From Hyphodiscus hymeniophilus (lineage: Eukaryota; Ascomycota; Leotiomycetes; Helotiales; Hyphodiscaceae), in assembly GCA_016508695.1 (NCBI GenBank), contig VNKQ01000016.1:372001-436000 (forward strand): a DNA stretch of 64,000 nt. The letters are read 5' to 3'. A model generated the notes under the pieces. That model searched no databases. It had not been told where the DNA came from and saw only the letters and a program-made list of their open reading frames with translations. A program made the translations under genes and the position numbers. This document shows, in pieces, positions 1 through 10,700 of this stretch (positions within the stretch are counted from its first letter, which is position 1; each line of letters starts with the position of its first letter).

Positions 1-676
1 TTAGCATTGAAAGCGGCGACTAAGACAAATATCCATTCACCTTTGGCATTGCCTACCCTCATCTTGCCCTAAAACAACACATTTGACCTTAGACCGGGAG
101 CAGGCAGTACAAGCCTTGGGGTGGGTCCTGATAGAACCCCCAACATGGGAAGAGGCAGGTAGATTTGCAAATGGGGGCTCCATCATTCATGGGGTCGAGA
201 ACCAAGATTTCAATGCTATGTTGTGCATGTGCGTTCAGATGTGGAGGCTGTTGCGTGGCGTTTATTCTACCGAAACTGGACTAGGAGGCGCGGCAGAGAT
301 ACTCGCGAGTCGCAATGTTGCGGCTCTCCAGCCTGTGGAAAGTTCAAAGTCACAGAACAGGAGCGGGGTATTGGCAAACTTGGGATTGTGATTGTAATTG
401 ATTGAGTTGTGAAAAGTAGGGGCGCGAGGGTCCGAAGCAAACGGCGGACCCTTGACTAAGAGCGGACAAAGAAGGAAGCAAAATCGGCCAATGAGGTACA
501 GTACTCGAATAGGGGAACATCACGTGCAGAAGATAGGGGTGGAACCGAGTAGCATCAAATTGCCGGTAAGTAACTCCTCTGAGTGATATTCGCAGGTTCT
601 CCTCTTTCGTTTTACTCAATTTCTCACTTTTCAATCTTTAGAAATTCACCACTTAATTGGAAATCCATTTTTTAAG
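1..676. other. Left flank, no gene recognised
   Basis: I see no credible gene here. The longest open frame (83-391, +) has no recognisable domain and no splice-linked partner. The right part runs into the start of the acyltransferase relic. Confidence 0.5.
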
Positions 677-1455
677 ATGACTTGGACGGAAGTTTCTGCT
701 GGTCATTATTATATACAGATTAAAGCAATGACCAAAATGATAAAGGCCCGTGGGCATCCTCTGGATCATGGGTACGGGTCCATCAGTTCCATTGCATCTT
801 TCAAAGCAACGGAATTTAAGGAAGACTTGGCTCTGAGTCTGCTCCAAGCATGGATGACGCTACGCTTTCAACATCCAAGTATCGCCTCCTTAATCAAGGG
901 AGGAGTTGCTGGAATACACCGCTCCGAGCACCCAGGAACTAGAAAAATGGGTAGACAAATCGTTCTTTATCGTTGGCACAGAAGTTGACACGGTCGAATT
1001 GATCGCAATATTCAGACCACAGACTTACGTTACATTGCACTATCTGGCTGAAATCCGTCGGGTCGTTATCCATGTGTCGCACTGGAGGATGGATGGCATT
1101 GGTGCGCACAAACGCCTGAATGCTTTCTTCGAACAGATAGTTTCACATCGAGATCCTCTGGACGTCTTGGGGAACTGAGCCGAGTCGCTTGGTACCAAGC
1201 ATCGAATAAGTGCTAGGTATCCCGGAAGAAGCAACTCCTAAGATCCAAACCGAAGTGTAACGCCTTTTCGGCTTAAGCATAATAACTGCCGGAGGGATTG
1301 GCATCCCAAACCTTGGTGATGAAAAAACACTGCCCGGTGGAACTCGTAATTCACCCCTCCTTCCCGAATCCACGACAAAGCTCATAATCAGGCCTTGTGC
1401 ACCAAGGGACTTCACCCTGACTGCAGGCTTTCGTGCTTCATTAGCTGCCATCAAC
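677..1455 (+). pseudogene. Relic of a fungal O-acyltransferase (Tri3-like, condensation-domain fold)
   Basis: Conceptual translation gives the start of a fungal acyltransferase related to the trichothecene 15-O-acetyltransferase type. It begins MTWTEVSAGHYY, continues through AWMTLRFQHPSIAS, then LEKWVDKSFFIVGTE, then the HxxxDG-like active-site segment SHWRMDGIGA, and then WGTEPSRLVPSIE and the segment ending in LPGGTRNSPLL. These pieces are collinear with the family but lie in three reading frames. One shift falls near 896-905 and another near 1140-1168, and in-frame stops follow in the third part (for example in the segment after VPSIE). The C-terminal half of the family is missing beyond about 1455. 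The reading is direct from the sequence; the family name is from recognition of the motifs. It is not an intron pattern, because the shifts are single-base and no GT-AG pair fits. It marks decay at the left edge of the cluster. Confidence 0.75.
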
Positions 1456-1541
1456 TACAGCGATGCTTCTTCTGACTCGAAGAAAAAGAGTTTCACATCG
1501 TAGCCCCTTGACGTCTCTAACTCCACAAGTGATAAGACGAA

Positions 1542-3425
1542 TCATAAGGAAAGATAATCCTGAGCGAGATTATTGACCTCCGTCAGCGCTTTCAACGCAT
1601 CGAGTAATTCGCGAACCTGGAGATCCACTGAGTCGTCAAGGTAACGGTGGGTATCCAAGAAATCTACGCAAAGAATGAGAGGTAGAGGTGTGAAGGGATG
1701 CACCTGTGTATCATGACTTGTCAATAGGTATTCCACAAGAGAGATAGCTGGGCTCTAGAGCATACTTTGAGATAGCTTAATTGCGGTAGGCACTGTGCAA
1801 GCCGTACAATCTCCTGGGCAGCCATGAATGCATACTGTTTGAGTTCGAGGACAGTACCGGGGTAGTCTTCCATCTCCCAAGGCGTGGACTCCACAATTCT
1901 GTAGAGATACAGCGCGGCCGTTTGGGCCATCATGTTGGTGAAGAGGAGCATGCTGTCTTGTGCCTGTGCCGCGGAGGGGTGATCCCCTATCGGATTCTGA
2001 GATCGCATCTTCACGGTCATATATAGCCATCCATGGATTTCCCAAAAGAATTGAGTTGTTTTACGGCCCATGTAGTCAACTGTGTTTTGAAAGAAGGCAC
2101 GGCCGCAGATGGTAGCCACAATGATGGAATCGGTAAAAGGTGAAGAAGCTGTGTCTTGGCCCACGGACGCCAGCGCTTCAGAGAGAAAGCCCATCTGTAC
2201 ACAATTACCATAAAGAAAATCCTCTTCCGAGGCAGGAAGACGTGTCCAAATCTAAAATTTAATTAACCAGGGTCAGCGAGCATTTCTTGGACCGAGACAT
2301 ACCTGTTCGCTCAGTGTCAGCGGCCACTCGTGCCGCGCACTGATAAAGCGGTCGAGCGAGTAAGCCATCCAGAACGTACGTCTCCTCTCTTCTAATCTGA
2401 TCCACTCCACGGAATCATTCGTGGTCGGTGCTTTAGCGTTATCACGATTTGGAGAATCAATCTCCCCAAGTCGAAGCAGTTGCACGAGCCGGAAGCAACG
2501 ACCCGCGCTCATCCAGCCCCGTTGGTGATTTGTCCGCATGAAGTCATAGATGAGCAGTAAAACTCGGGCCTGAACGTGCTCAATATCGGCAAAATCCTCG
2601 TCATTGTCTCTCGACTCCAAAGCCGCGAGAAGCTGCAAGGTGGTCTCATAAAGCGAATCTCGGATATGCTGCAGTTTCGTAGACAAAGATGCTGCAAGCG
2701 TCCACATCGCATGCTGTAAACACACGTATGATTCTCTGTGTGCCGTTTGCCTTTGTCGCCTCAAATATTGTCTTGGGTGGAGAATAGGGACAAACGGATA
2801 TGCTCTCTCAAAGAAGAGTTGGTTACTGTGCTTAAGTAAGTCACTACACGCAGATACCAGAACCAGAACAGCGCAGTACAGGTGTACGTACAGGTCAGAA
2901 CGTAAAAGGCTGGAAAGAACGAACTTTGGCGGCTGATCTAGCGAAATCGAAGGAGTAATAGATGAGTCCAAGTTCAGGGAAGGGGAAACATCAAAATCCA
3001 ACTGGAAATAGCTAGGCAGCCACTCGTCACCAAGTGGGTCGATGGAATAAAGAGGAGGATCGAAAGACTCAACAAAAGGATTGATGGAATCATCGAGTTG
3101 AATAATGGTATCTTGTTGTTGCTTCTTCTCTGAGAGGCGATTTTCCAGCTCCTCTATAATCGCGTTAGTTGAAGCGAAGTACCACTGGGACGAGGATGAA
3201 GCTACCCAGTCGCGATTCGAGTGCTTTGAGATGGCCCTTCTTGGGGCCTCTACGACTTGACTGCCGAGAGGATAAAGCCAGGTATTTTGAAGAGGAGTGA
3301 GTTGAAGCTTCGCACTGTGGTTGCTTCCCATCACATCGTAGTTTACGCCGTCGACACTCATCACAGGCGGAGCCAGGACGCTGCCGGCCTTCTGCTCCTG
3401 AACGAGAGGAACAAGATGTCATCAT
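1542..3425 (-). CDS. Zn2Cys6 transcription factor TF1 with a degenerate zinc cluster
   Basis: This is a fungal binuclear-cluster regulator of about 550 aa in five exons: 3206-3425, 2892-3153, 2303-2825, 1766-2251 and 1542-1703. The N-terminus has Cys21, Cys24, Cys31 and Cys38 in CDECRRRKLRC...QPQC. Cysteines 5 and 6 of the cluster are missing, and no TGC or TGT codon occurs in any frame before the RRGPKKGHLKAL linker. A coiled dimerisation segment (EELENRLSEKKQQQ) follows. The fungal-specific middle homology region has the segments RTFWMAYSLDRFIS and LPASEEDF and ends NNLAQDYLSL. Sequence and all four intron positions match TF2 (17841-19726) and TF3 (23776-25774), so the three are paralogs. 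The rest of the frame is open, so the protein may be made without being able to bind DNA in the usual way. It is transcribed away from the oxidoreductase at 5788. Confidence 0.85.
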
Positions 3426-5787
3426 CTTGATATGTTGCGGTATCCGCGGAAGAAGATTGAAGAATGTGAAGAGGCCATTGATATGCTAATCGTAGTGTGC
3501 CATGTCCAGTGCGGCAGTGCCCACCGGAGATGTGTCCTATGTGGGGATGGAGAAAGTGGAATCATTACAATGTAAGCCTCTTATTCCCATAATCAACCTA
3601 AGGGTCTTACCTGCGTCAGGACTTAAATTATGTGCATAAAGGTTATAATAAGTTATAAATAGATTGCATAAGGCTTGTATTCGTTCAGCTGCGAGCCAGC
3701 TTGCGTTTTTCGGGACTGGAAAAACGTTACTCCGGGGAACCCCGGAACTTATAGCCTTCTTGTACCTATTAATATCAACCTCTTAATCAATAGCTTTAAA
3801 TACGCAAGAGAACTCTATAGACCCTGCGGCAAAGCGCCTCAACTTTCCCCTTCTTAAGAGAAATGATAGTAAAGAAATCAAAATGGAGGAAGTATTGCCA
3901 TTGCGGGGAATACAAGGGTCGCATTAGGTCAAGTTGGAGCCATTTCTCAGTCGTAGAGTCGCAGAACTAATACGTATTAATACTACAAGCAACGCAACGT
4001 TATGATTTGTAGGAAGAATCATGGTTTGGAGGGATAGCATGGTATATAGTCAATGACTACTCAGTTCTACAAAATCGAGGGGAAGTTGCCCCCTCTAATT
4101 GGGCGAAATCGCTCTAGTATCGGATTGGGGGTAGATCTTGACCGAGTGATTAGGCGCATTATACGTCAAGGTCGTCAAGTTTATCAAATTATCGCATCCC
4201 AAGAGGCAGAGGGAGAGACTCCACAAGATGGGACGAAAATCACTACACACCACATTGGGCTTGGTTCCGATTGCCTGCTGACACGTGCAATAATTGATTG
4301 TTGTACAAGTATGCGTACAGTAGAGCGTGGGCAGGGAAGTTGCAGATTCAATAGTAAGCTGAATAGATGACCTTTTCTTCCTTGCCCTGAAACCACCCTA
4401 AATGCGACGGTGGACTTCCATTTTCATAGGATGGGATACGAGTATGTAGAGAGTGGCTCCCCCTGTAAACCTAAAATCTGAGTAAACACGAAGATGAACT
4501 CTGCCATACTGCTACATCGGCAAATGGAAATACCGAGATCAATACGCCATCCTCCCCTCCACAATAAGCATAAAAAAACCCCGTCCTGATCAGCCGCTTT
4601 GTGTGGCACGTAGTCATTATTACGAGTCCTGCACTGCACGTCCACATATACTCCGGTATAGAAACTCCGACAACTCCTCGCTAACAAATATCTGACCGGC
4701 ATTTGTGGACAACAAACCGTGCAACGCTTAATTCGTCCGGAGACAAGCTGCAGGATGAAACATCTGATAAAAGGAAACAAACAAGGCCGAGTCGATGGTT
4801 CCCTCCATGATAAATGATTATGATGGTGTCCAGAACCCCCCGCTTTTCGCTCCAGCAGCAATGATGGCAGTCAGCCGAAGATACTATTCATTAACTGACT
4901 ACCTCAAGATGGGGTATTCGGTTGCGCTATCGCCAAAGATATCATGTCGAGCTGGAAGTGCAAGCCGGATCATCGCAGGTACATATATTTTGAAGTCGGC
5001 ATTGGGCATTGATCGACGAACGCAATACATCCAGACAATCATGATACGATAAGATAATGCTGCACTGCGGACCTGCGTGCTGAGGTTAAGATTGCATGGA
5101 GATACTTATAGCAAATGGCAGACCTCGCTCGGACTATCGGTTACTCCGACCAAATCCATCGCCATCATGGGGACTCCCCAACATTCAACAATGATCCTAC
5201 TTTTAATTATTTTCTCGATCATATTTTAGATATTTAGAATCATCTTCCAGCTGCAAAGTGCTTCTGAACGCTCCAATAACGCGCCCACTCGGCTTCATCT
5301 TTCATCTTAAAATTCTTCAGATCTGGGTGCCCTTTCGCTCTGTTCGACACACACACTTATTCTCGGACGAATTGGAGGACTTCGAGAGTATTTTTGAATC
5401 GAAACATTGCTCTTAACTTTTACAGAAGCTCTCCCAGGGCAAGTCTTCTTGCCCTGATTTCGAATTCTTGTTGTTCCGGGAAAATAAGCGAGGTGAAGTT
5501 ATTCCGAGCCGCGACAATATCAACAAAGAAACGCAACAAAAAACCGCGCTAGCAAACCAAATCACCTCCACACTCTGACATTCGCGAAAAACCCTGAGAC
5601 CTTACCAACTTCTCACCAACTCCGTAAACCTTTACCACTCTTTTCACATCACCCGCAAACCCATCAAATTCATCAAACTCACCGAACCCATCTACTACAT
5701 CGAATTCATCGAACCCCTCAGAACATATCAACTCCGCATACTCTACCAAATCCATCACCTTCATCACCTTCACTTCCAATACTCATC
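3426..5787. other. 2.4-kb divergent intergenic region between TF1 and the MDR oxidoreductase
   Basis: No gene is supported here. The small open frames in this stretch lack domains and splice partners. It holds an exact AGAAACTCCG at 4660-4669 and related CTCCG/CGGAC clusters at about 3727-3736, 5128-5152 and 5355-5362. The last 250 bases before 5788 are strikingly poor in G and rich in C, A and T, with a loose CATCAAATT/CATCGAACC-type repeat at about 5640-5780. This is probably the 5' UTR of the oxidoreductase. Confidence 0.5.
4660..4669 (+). promoter_or_regulatory. AGAAACTCCG motif
   Basis: Exact copy of the recurrent 10-base element, about 1.13 kb upstream of the oxidoreductase at 5788 and 1.2 kb upstream of TF1. 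It is followed by ACAACTCC. A regulatory role is inferred from its recurrence in the cluster. Confidence 0.45.
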
Positions 5788-6912
5788 ATGTCTTCAAATA
5801 CCGCCATGCCCGAGAACACTGCAGCATGGCTGATGGCTGAAAAGGCCAACCCTTTGGTCGTCAAATCCTCAACTTACACCGCTGCCGGGCCAAACGAGAT
5901 CGTGGTTCGAACCGCCGCCGTCGCCATCAACCCGCTTGATTGGATGAAGCAGGATACCGGTAGCTTCGTCTGCCCATGGGTGAAGTACCCCTTCGTTATG
6001 GGATCAGATATCGCCGGCGAGGTGGTGGAGGTCGGCCGCGGCGTAACGCGTTTTAAAGTGGGAGATCGTGTGATGGGCCACTCCGTGGGCATGGACGAGA
6101 AGCAGAACCGCTCTGCGGAGGGTTCCTTCCAGACGTTCACCATTTTGTTGGCCCATATGGCGTCGCCCATCCCGGCGAGCATGTCCTACGAAAGTGCGTG
6201 TGTGATTCCACTGGGCGCCTCCACTGCCGCCTGCGGTCTATTCCAAGAAGACCAATTGAATCTCCAATATCCATCCGTCACATCGAAGCCCACAGGAGAA
6301 ACCGTTATCATCTGGGGTGGTGCGACCAGCGTAGGCTTGAACGCAATTCAACTCGCAAAAGCTGCTGGCTATGAGGTCATCACCACAGCATCGCCCAAGA
6401 ATTTTGAGCTCGTCAAGCACCTGGGAGCGACGAAGGTGTTTGACTACCGAAGCAAGACGGTGGTAGCGGACATCATCCGTGCCCTTGATCAAAAGAAAGT
6501 CGCAGGTGCGTTGACTATGGGTCGCGGCGCCGCAGAGGCATGTCGAGATATTCTCAAACACTGTCACGGCAAGAAGTTTATCGCTATGGCCACATACCCA
6601 TCGCTCGCTACTCCTCCGACATCTCTTGTCCTCCTCAGAACCATCCTAAACTTCATCTCATGGAATATCTCGCATTGGGTGACGTGCAAGGCTCGGGGTA
6701 TCGGCTCAAAATTCATCTTCGGCACGACTCTTGCTCACAATGGGGTTGGAAAGGCTCTGTATGAGAATTATTTCCCTCAAGCCCTCGCAGACAACTTATT
6801 CACTCCGTCGCCTGAGCCCCAGGTCATTGGTCACGGTCTCAAATTCATTCAGCCCGCCATGGATCTTCAGAAGGAAGGCGTTTCAGCGAAGAAAGTTGTA
6901 GTAACATTGTAG
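5788..6912 (+). CDS. MDR-superfamily oxidoreductase (quinone/enoyl-reductase-like, zinc-independent)
   Basis: This is an intronless protein of 374 aa of the medium-chain dehydrogenase/reductase superfamily. A GroES-like N-terminal half (residues ~10-130, with INPLDWMKQDTGSF and GSDIAGEVVEVGRGVTRFKVGDRV) precedes a Rossmann NADPH-binding segment around residues 170-200 (VIIWGGATSVGLNAIQLAKAAG). The GHE zinc motif is replaced by GSD, as in zinc-free enoyl or quinone reductases. Such proteins act as stand-alone enoyl reductases or tailoring reductases in fungal polyketide clusters, but the substrate here is unknown. The start is the first ATG after the G-poor leader; a second in-frame ATG lies seven codons later (MPENTAAWL). 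It faces the NR-PKS convergently, with 864 bp between the stop codons. It has the intact length for the family and is probably functional. Membership in the cluster is inferred from position and an upstream motif copy. Confidence 0.88.
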   Translation: MSSNTAMPENTAAWLMAEKANPLVVKSSTYTAAGPNEIVVRTAAVAINPLDWMKQDTGSFVCPWVKYPFVMGSDIAGEVVEVGRGVTRFKVGDRVMGHSVGMDEKQNRSAEGSFQTFTILLAHMASPIPASMSYESACVIPLGASTAACGLFQEDQLNLQYPSVTSKPTGETVIIWGGATSVGLNAIQLAKAAGYEVITTASPKNFELVKHLGATKVFDYRSKTVVADIIRALDQKKVAGALTMGRGAAEACRDILKHCHGKKFIAMATYPSLATPPTSLVLLRTILNFISWNISHWVTCKARGIGSKFIFGTTLAHNGVGKALYENYFPQALADNLFTPSPEPQVIGHGLKFIQPAMDLQKEGVSAKKVVVTL

Positions 6913-7776
6913 TGCGTCTAAAATACCCCAAAGGCAAAGGGGACAAGATGATTCGGTTCGGATTCCATATACTTTTCTTGATGAGGGCGTTACAAATTAC
7001 CAGAACAGGAGATAGTCTTCATACTTTGTTTCGCTTTGACCATGCTTATAAAGGCGGTCGCATGGACACCAGGCTACGTGAACGCTACGGCTTGTTTTAG
7101 ATCATTTCCCCTCGTACCGTAGAAGCTTCTCTTCTTCAGTCTACCACAAATACAGAACAGTTCATATGATCCTCTTCGTACGTGAGCCAGCTGTTGAACG
7201 TACATATATTCCGTCACAGTCAATCTAATGGCGGCAAATTCCAAGCCATGTAAAAAATAGGCATCATGATCACCGAAATAGAGTCAGCCTTATTGAAATA
7301 TTCTCTAAATACTCAGAACACCTAGGAACTCATTTATGGCTCGAGCGCTAGGATAACAAAGGGATATCGTCGTACTGACACTTGAATCCTAGGGCTTGAC
7401 ATAGATATTTTATTCAATAACTCAAATCTAGGAACTGTCGCCAAGAAAGCTATCATCAGTTTTAAGAATTTGTGTATTATATTCTAAAAATGATTTGGTA
7501 TTGATTACAAGATTATTGAGATATAAATATCACGATTCAATTTTTAAATTCTTCAGTCTTTGAAGGTGTTACAACAATTGTGAGTTATAAACGAAAGAGT
7601 ATTTGACGCATTTACATTCTACCTATACACAAATTGATCTAAACTCAGTTAGTTGGTCAAGGATTTAACCACTGACAAATTCCATTCTTGGCAAGTCCTA
7701 ACAGTCCAAATAATAGATAACAAATGAAAAGTGAAAAACCAGTACTGTGCAACAAATAAATACAATATACAACAAC
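6913..7776. other. Convergent intergenic region (3' ends of MDR oxidoreductase and NR-PKS)
   Basis: An AT-rich stretch with no supported gene. It should hold the 3' UTRs and polyadenylation sites of both neighbours; no clear hairpin or repeat was seen. Confidence 0.5.
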
Positions 7777-10700
7777 TCAGGATAGGAAACGCATGTCTTT
7801 CCAAGTCTGGAAAAATCGTTTGGCCACTTCTTGGCTCACTGGCGTGACGGCGCGAAGAGTGGCTGAATGCTCTCTGCTCTTTGAAGTTTCTAACAGAAGT
7901 CCGCCACATGACATCCTGGTGAAATTGCCGTCTAGAAAGTCGATGAGTTTCATGGCTGGATTATCATCTTCGTTCAGCATTGGAAAGTTGCGGACCTGTT
8001 CGACCCATTCTTCAAACGGCATGGCGTTGGTGATAGGGATTTCGAGTGCCTCGGCGATGATGGGAATCATATCTTTCCACTCCTGACGCACTGGATTATC
8101 AATATGATAGATTGGGTACGGATTGTCCGCGTTGACGAGATCCACCAGAGTGCCTGCGACATCGTCGACAGGTGTCCAAGATAACAAGCCGTCAAAGTTG
8201 GGTAGAGCCTTGAGCGTTTGACTAGATTTCCAGAGGAAGGCAAGATGCTCCATTGGATTCCAGTAACCGCTTGCCTTTGAGCCTGCAATCTGCCCAATAC
8301 GAACGGCCATGACCCGAAAGCGGTCGGGGTGTTTGTGTAGCGTTTCATCGAGCATCAGTTCGCACACGTACTTGGCATCACCATACCCATTCGGCAGGAC
8401 CGCATCGATGGCCATTCGCTCTTCTGGGACGTACTTTGTCTCTTTCCAAAGCGGATAGTGTCCCACACACGCAATGGAGGACACGAATTGGAAATTGACC
8501 TTGAACCCTTCTTGACGGCCACCCGAGATGTCGCTCGCTAAGTTGATCATGTTCCGCATAATACGGAATTGAGATTCAAAACCCTTCACCGGGCGTTTGG
8601 CGCTCATGAGCCAGGCATTGTGGATGATATGAGTGACTGTCTTCGATATACCCTGGTAGACATGATCCGGTAGGCCAAGCTGCGGTTTTGCGGCGTCAGA
8701 TTCGAACACCTGTAACTTGGCAAGGCCGTCTGCAGGTATGAAGATTCCCTTAGCGGTCAGCGACTGCTTTTGACGTGTGATCGGATCCTGATTGCTGCGG
8801 CGGTTGAGACAAACGATTGATTGTACACCTGGTCGCATAGCGAGATTTGCTACCAGGTGACAACCAACACTCCCAGTGGCTCCTGTTATCAAGACGACCT
8901 GACCTAGAGGGTCTGAAGTAATTTCCCCTTTGGGCGACGGACAAGCAAAGCCGTTTATTCCTTTGCGAACGTAATCCTCAACGACTGCTTGTCGTGCCGC
9001 ACAGTCAGTCGAAAAGCTCGTGGTAGGCTCGGAGGGAGCTGGTAAGCGATCGTACCTTGACCCGGATGCCATTGCAATGATGACCTTCTCGATCTTGTTT
9101 TCCGCACGTGCTCCATCTGTCCAGTCAACATGACCATAGCCCACAGACTGCAAGTCTTTCTCCCACCGGGTCTCACTTGACACCGCATGGGTTCGACCAT
9201 CGTCAAAAAACCACCATCCTTCGAAAAGACCAAATATCATGTCAACCCAGTAAAGAGTTCCAGTCATCTCAAGCATCATGAGCAGGCCATCAGGACGCAG
9301 TGCCTTGCGAATATTCGCGGCAGAGCCTGCCAAGCTGTGCGTTGCATGTACAGCGTTACTTGCCACAATAATGTGTTGTGTGTTGAGCAAGTCATCGGCT
9401 GGCGCTTTCTCAATATCATGAGTCCGGAACTTCATGAAGGGGTACTTCTTGAACTTCTTGCGTGCAGCAGCGACAAAGGATGGACCGAGATCCGTAAAGG
9501 TGTACTCGACATCCACGTTTAGGCTGGCTAGCAATGGGACCAACCACTTTGTGGTGCCTCCAGTGCCCGCGCCCATTTCCAGGATTTTGAGCGGGCCATC
9601 GTCTTTCGGCAATTTCGAGAGTAGCCGAGAGAGGAAGTCTTCCATTTGCTTGTAGAATAATCGGTTTACGGGCCAGTCGCCATATAACCCAGACACAAGT
9701 CTTCGTCCCTCTTCAGACGCAAAAATCAGCTTGATTCCGTCTGTCTTTCCCGTCAGAACCTGAGCCAAGTTTGAGCCGGCATAGTAGGTGAGGTCGTTGG
9801 AAGTAGTGTGGTCTGGATAGCTCTTCAAGAGGTCTTGCAGAATCTCTTTACTGGACTGGTCTGGAGCAGCAGTGCCTGTGCGAGTTATAACGTTACCGTC
9901 AATGGTAATCAATCGAGCCTCCTTCTCCAACATTTGATAAAGATAATCAACGAGATGTCCATGTTCAGGGATATGTGTAATGCGTGTCAAAACTTGACCA
10001 GCTTTTGCAGATCGAATAGAAGAGCCCATTTGTTCGAAAGCCTCTACAGTTAATGCAACACACATTTTGTCCTGCTTGGGCTTCACGCTATCGACGTAGT
10101 CGCCACATCGATATTCATCAATGACATGATCAGTGCGCAACTTCGTCTCCCCGAACGCTTCTAGTACCACTGACGCAGGCAGATTGAGGCCCCCAGGACC
10201 AGATGGTGAAGAGATAGAAGTAGAAGTAGGCGCCGTTGCATCTGCTAGCAGGCTATGGCCTCCACTTACGGCATTCCCGGTGGCGACAGTTTTCGGGGCA
10301 GGTTTTGAACGCCCATTGACTTTGCCTTCTAGCTCGGCAACAGTCAACTCCTCAATAGCGACGTGTTCATCGATTTCGACATCAAATATGGTCGCTAGAT
10401 CGGCCCTGAGTTCCGTAGATAGCAAAGAATCCACTCCCAGATCTCTGAGAAGCATTTCCGGCTGAATGTCACTTGGGTCAAGTCCAAGGAATTCTACCAA
10501 ATGCCCTTGGATGTCAACCTCAACGGATGGAGGTGTGCTGGAGCCAGTTTCGGGAGACGTGAATACACTTGGGTTATCGGAACTTTCAGACTCATCGTCG
10601 TCAGTCTCGCTTTGAGCTTCGAAGTTGTTGAAACCCAGCGCTGAGTGTACACATCGCATCAAGCCCGGAATATCAGTCACTTCGACAAGCTGTTCTGTAG

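Noticed and set aside
83..391. 102-codon open frame at the left end
   Set aside because: No recognisable domain, no splice partner and overlapping open frames on both strands; treated as chance.
5549..5779. Acidic minus-strand open frame upstream of the MDR oxidoreductase
   Set aside because: It is the reverse of a G-poor, repetitive leader; its repetitive translation reflects base composition, not coding.
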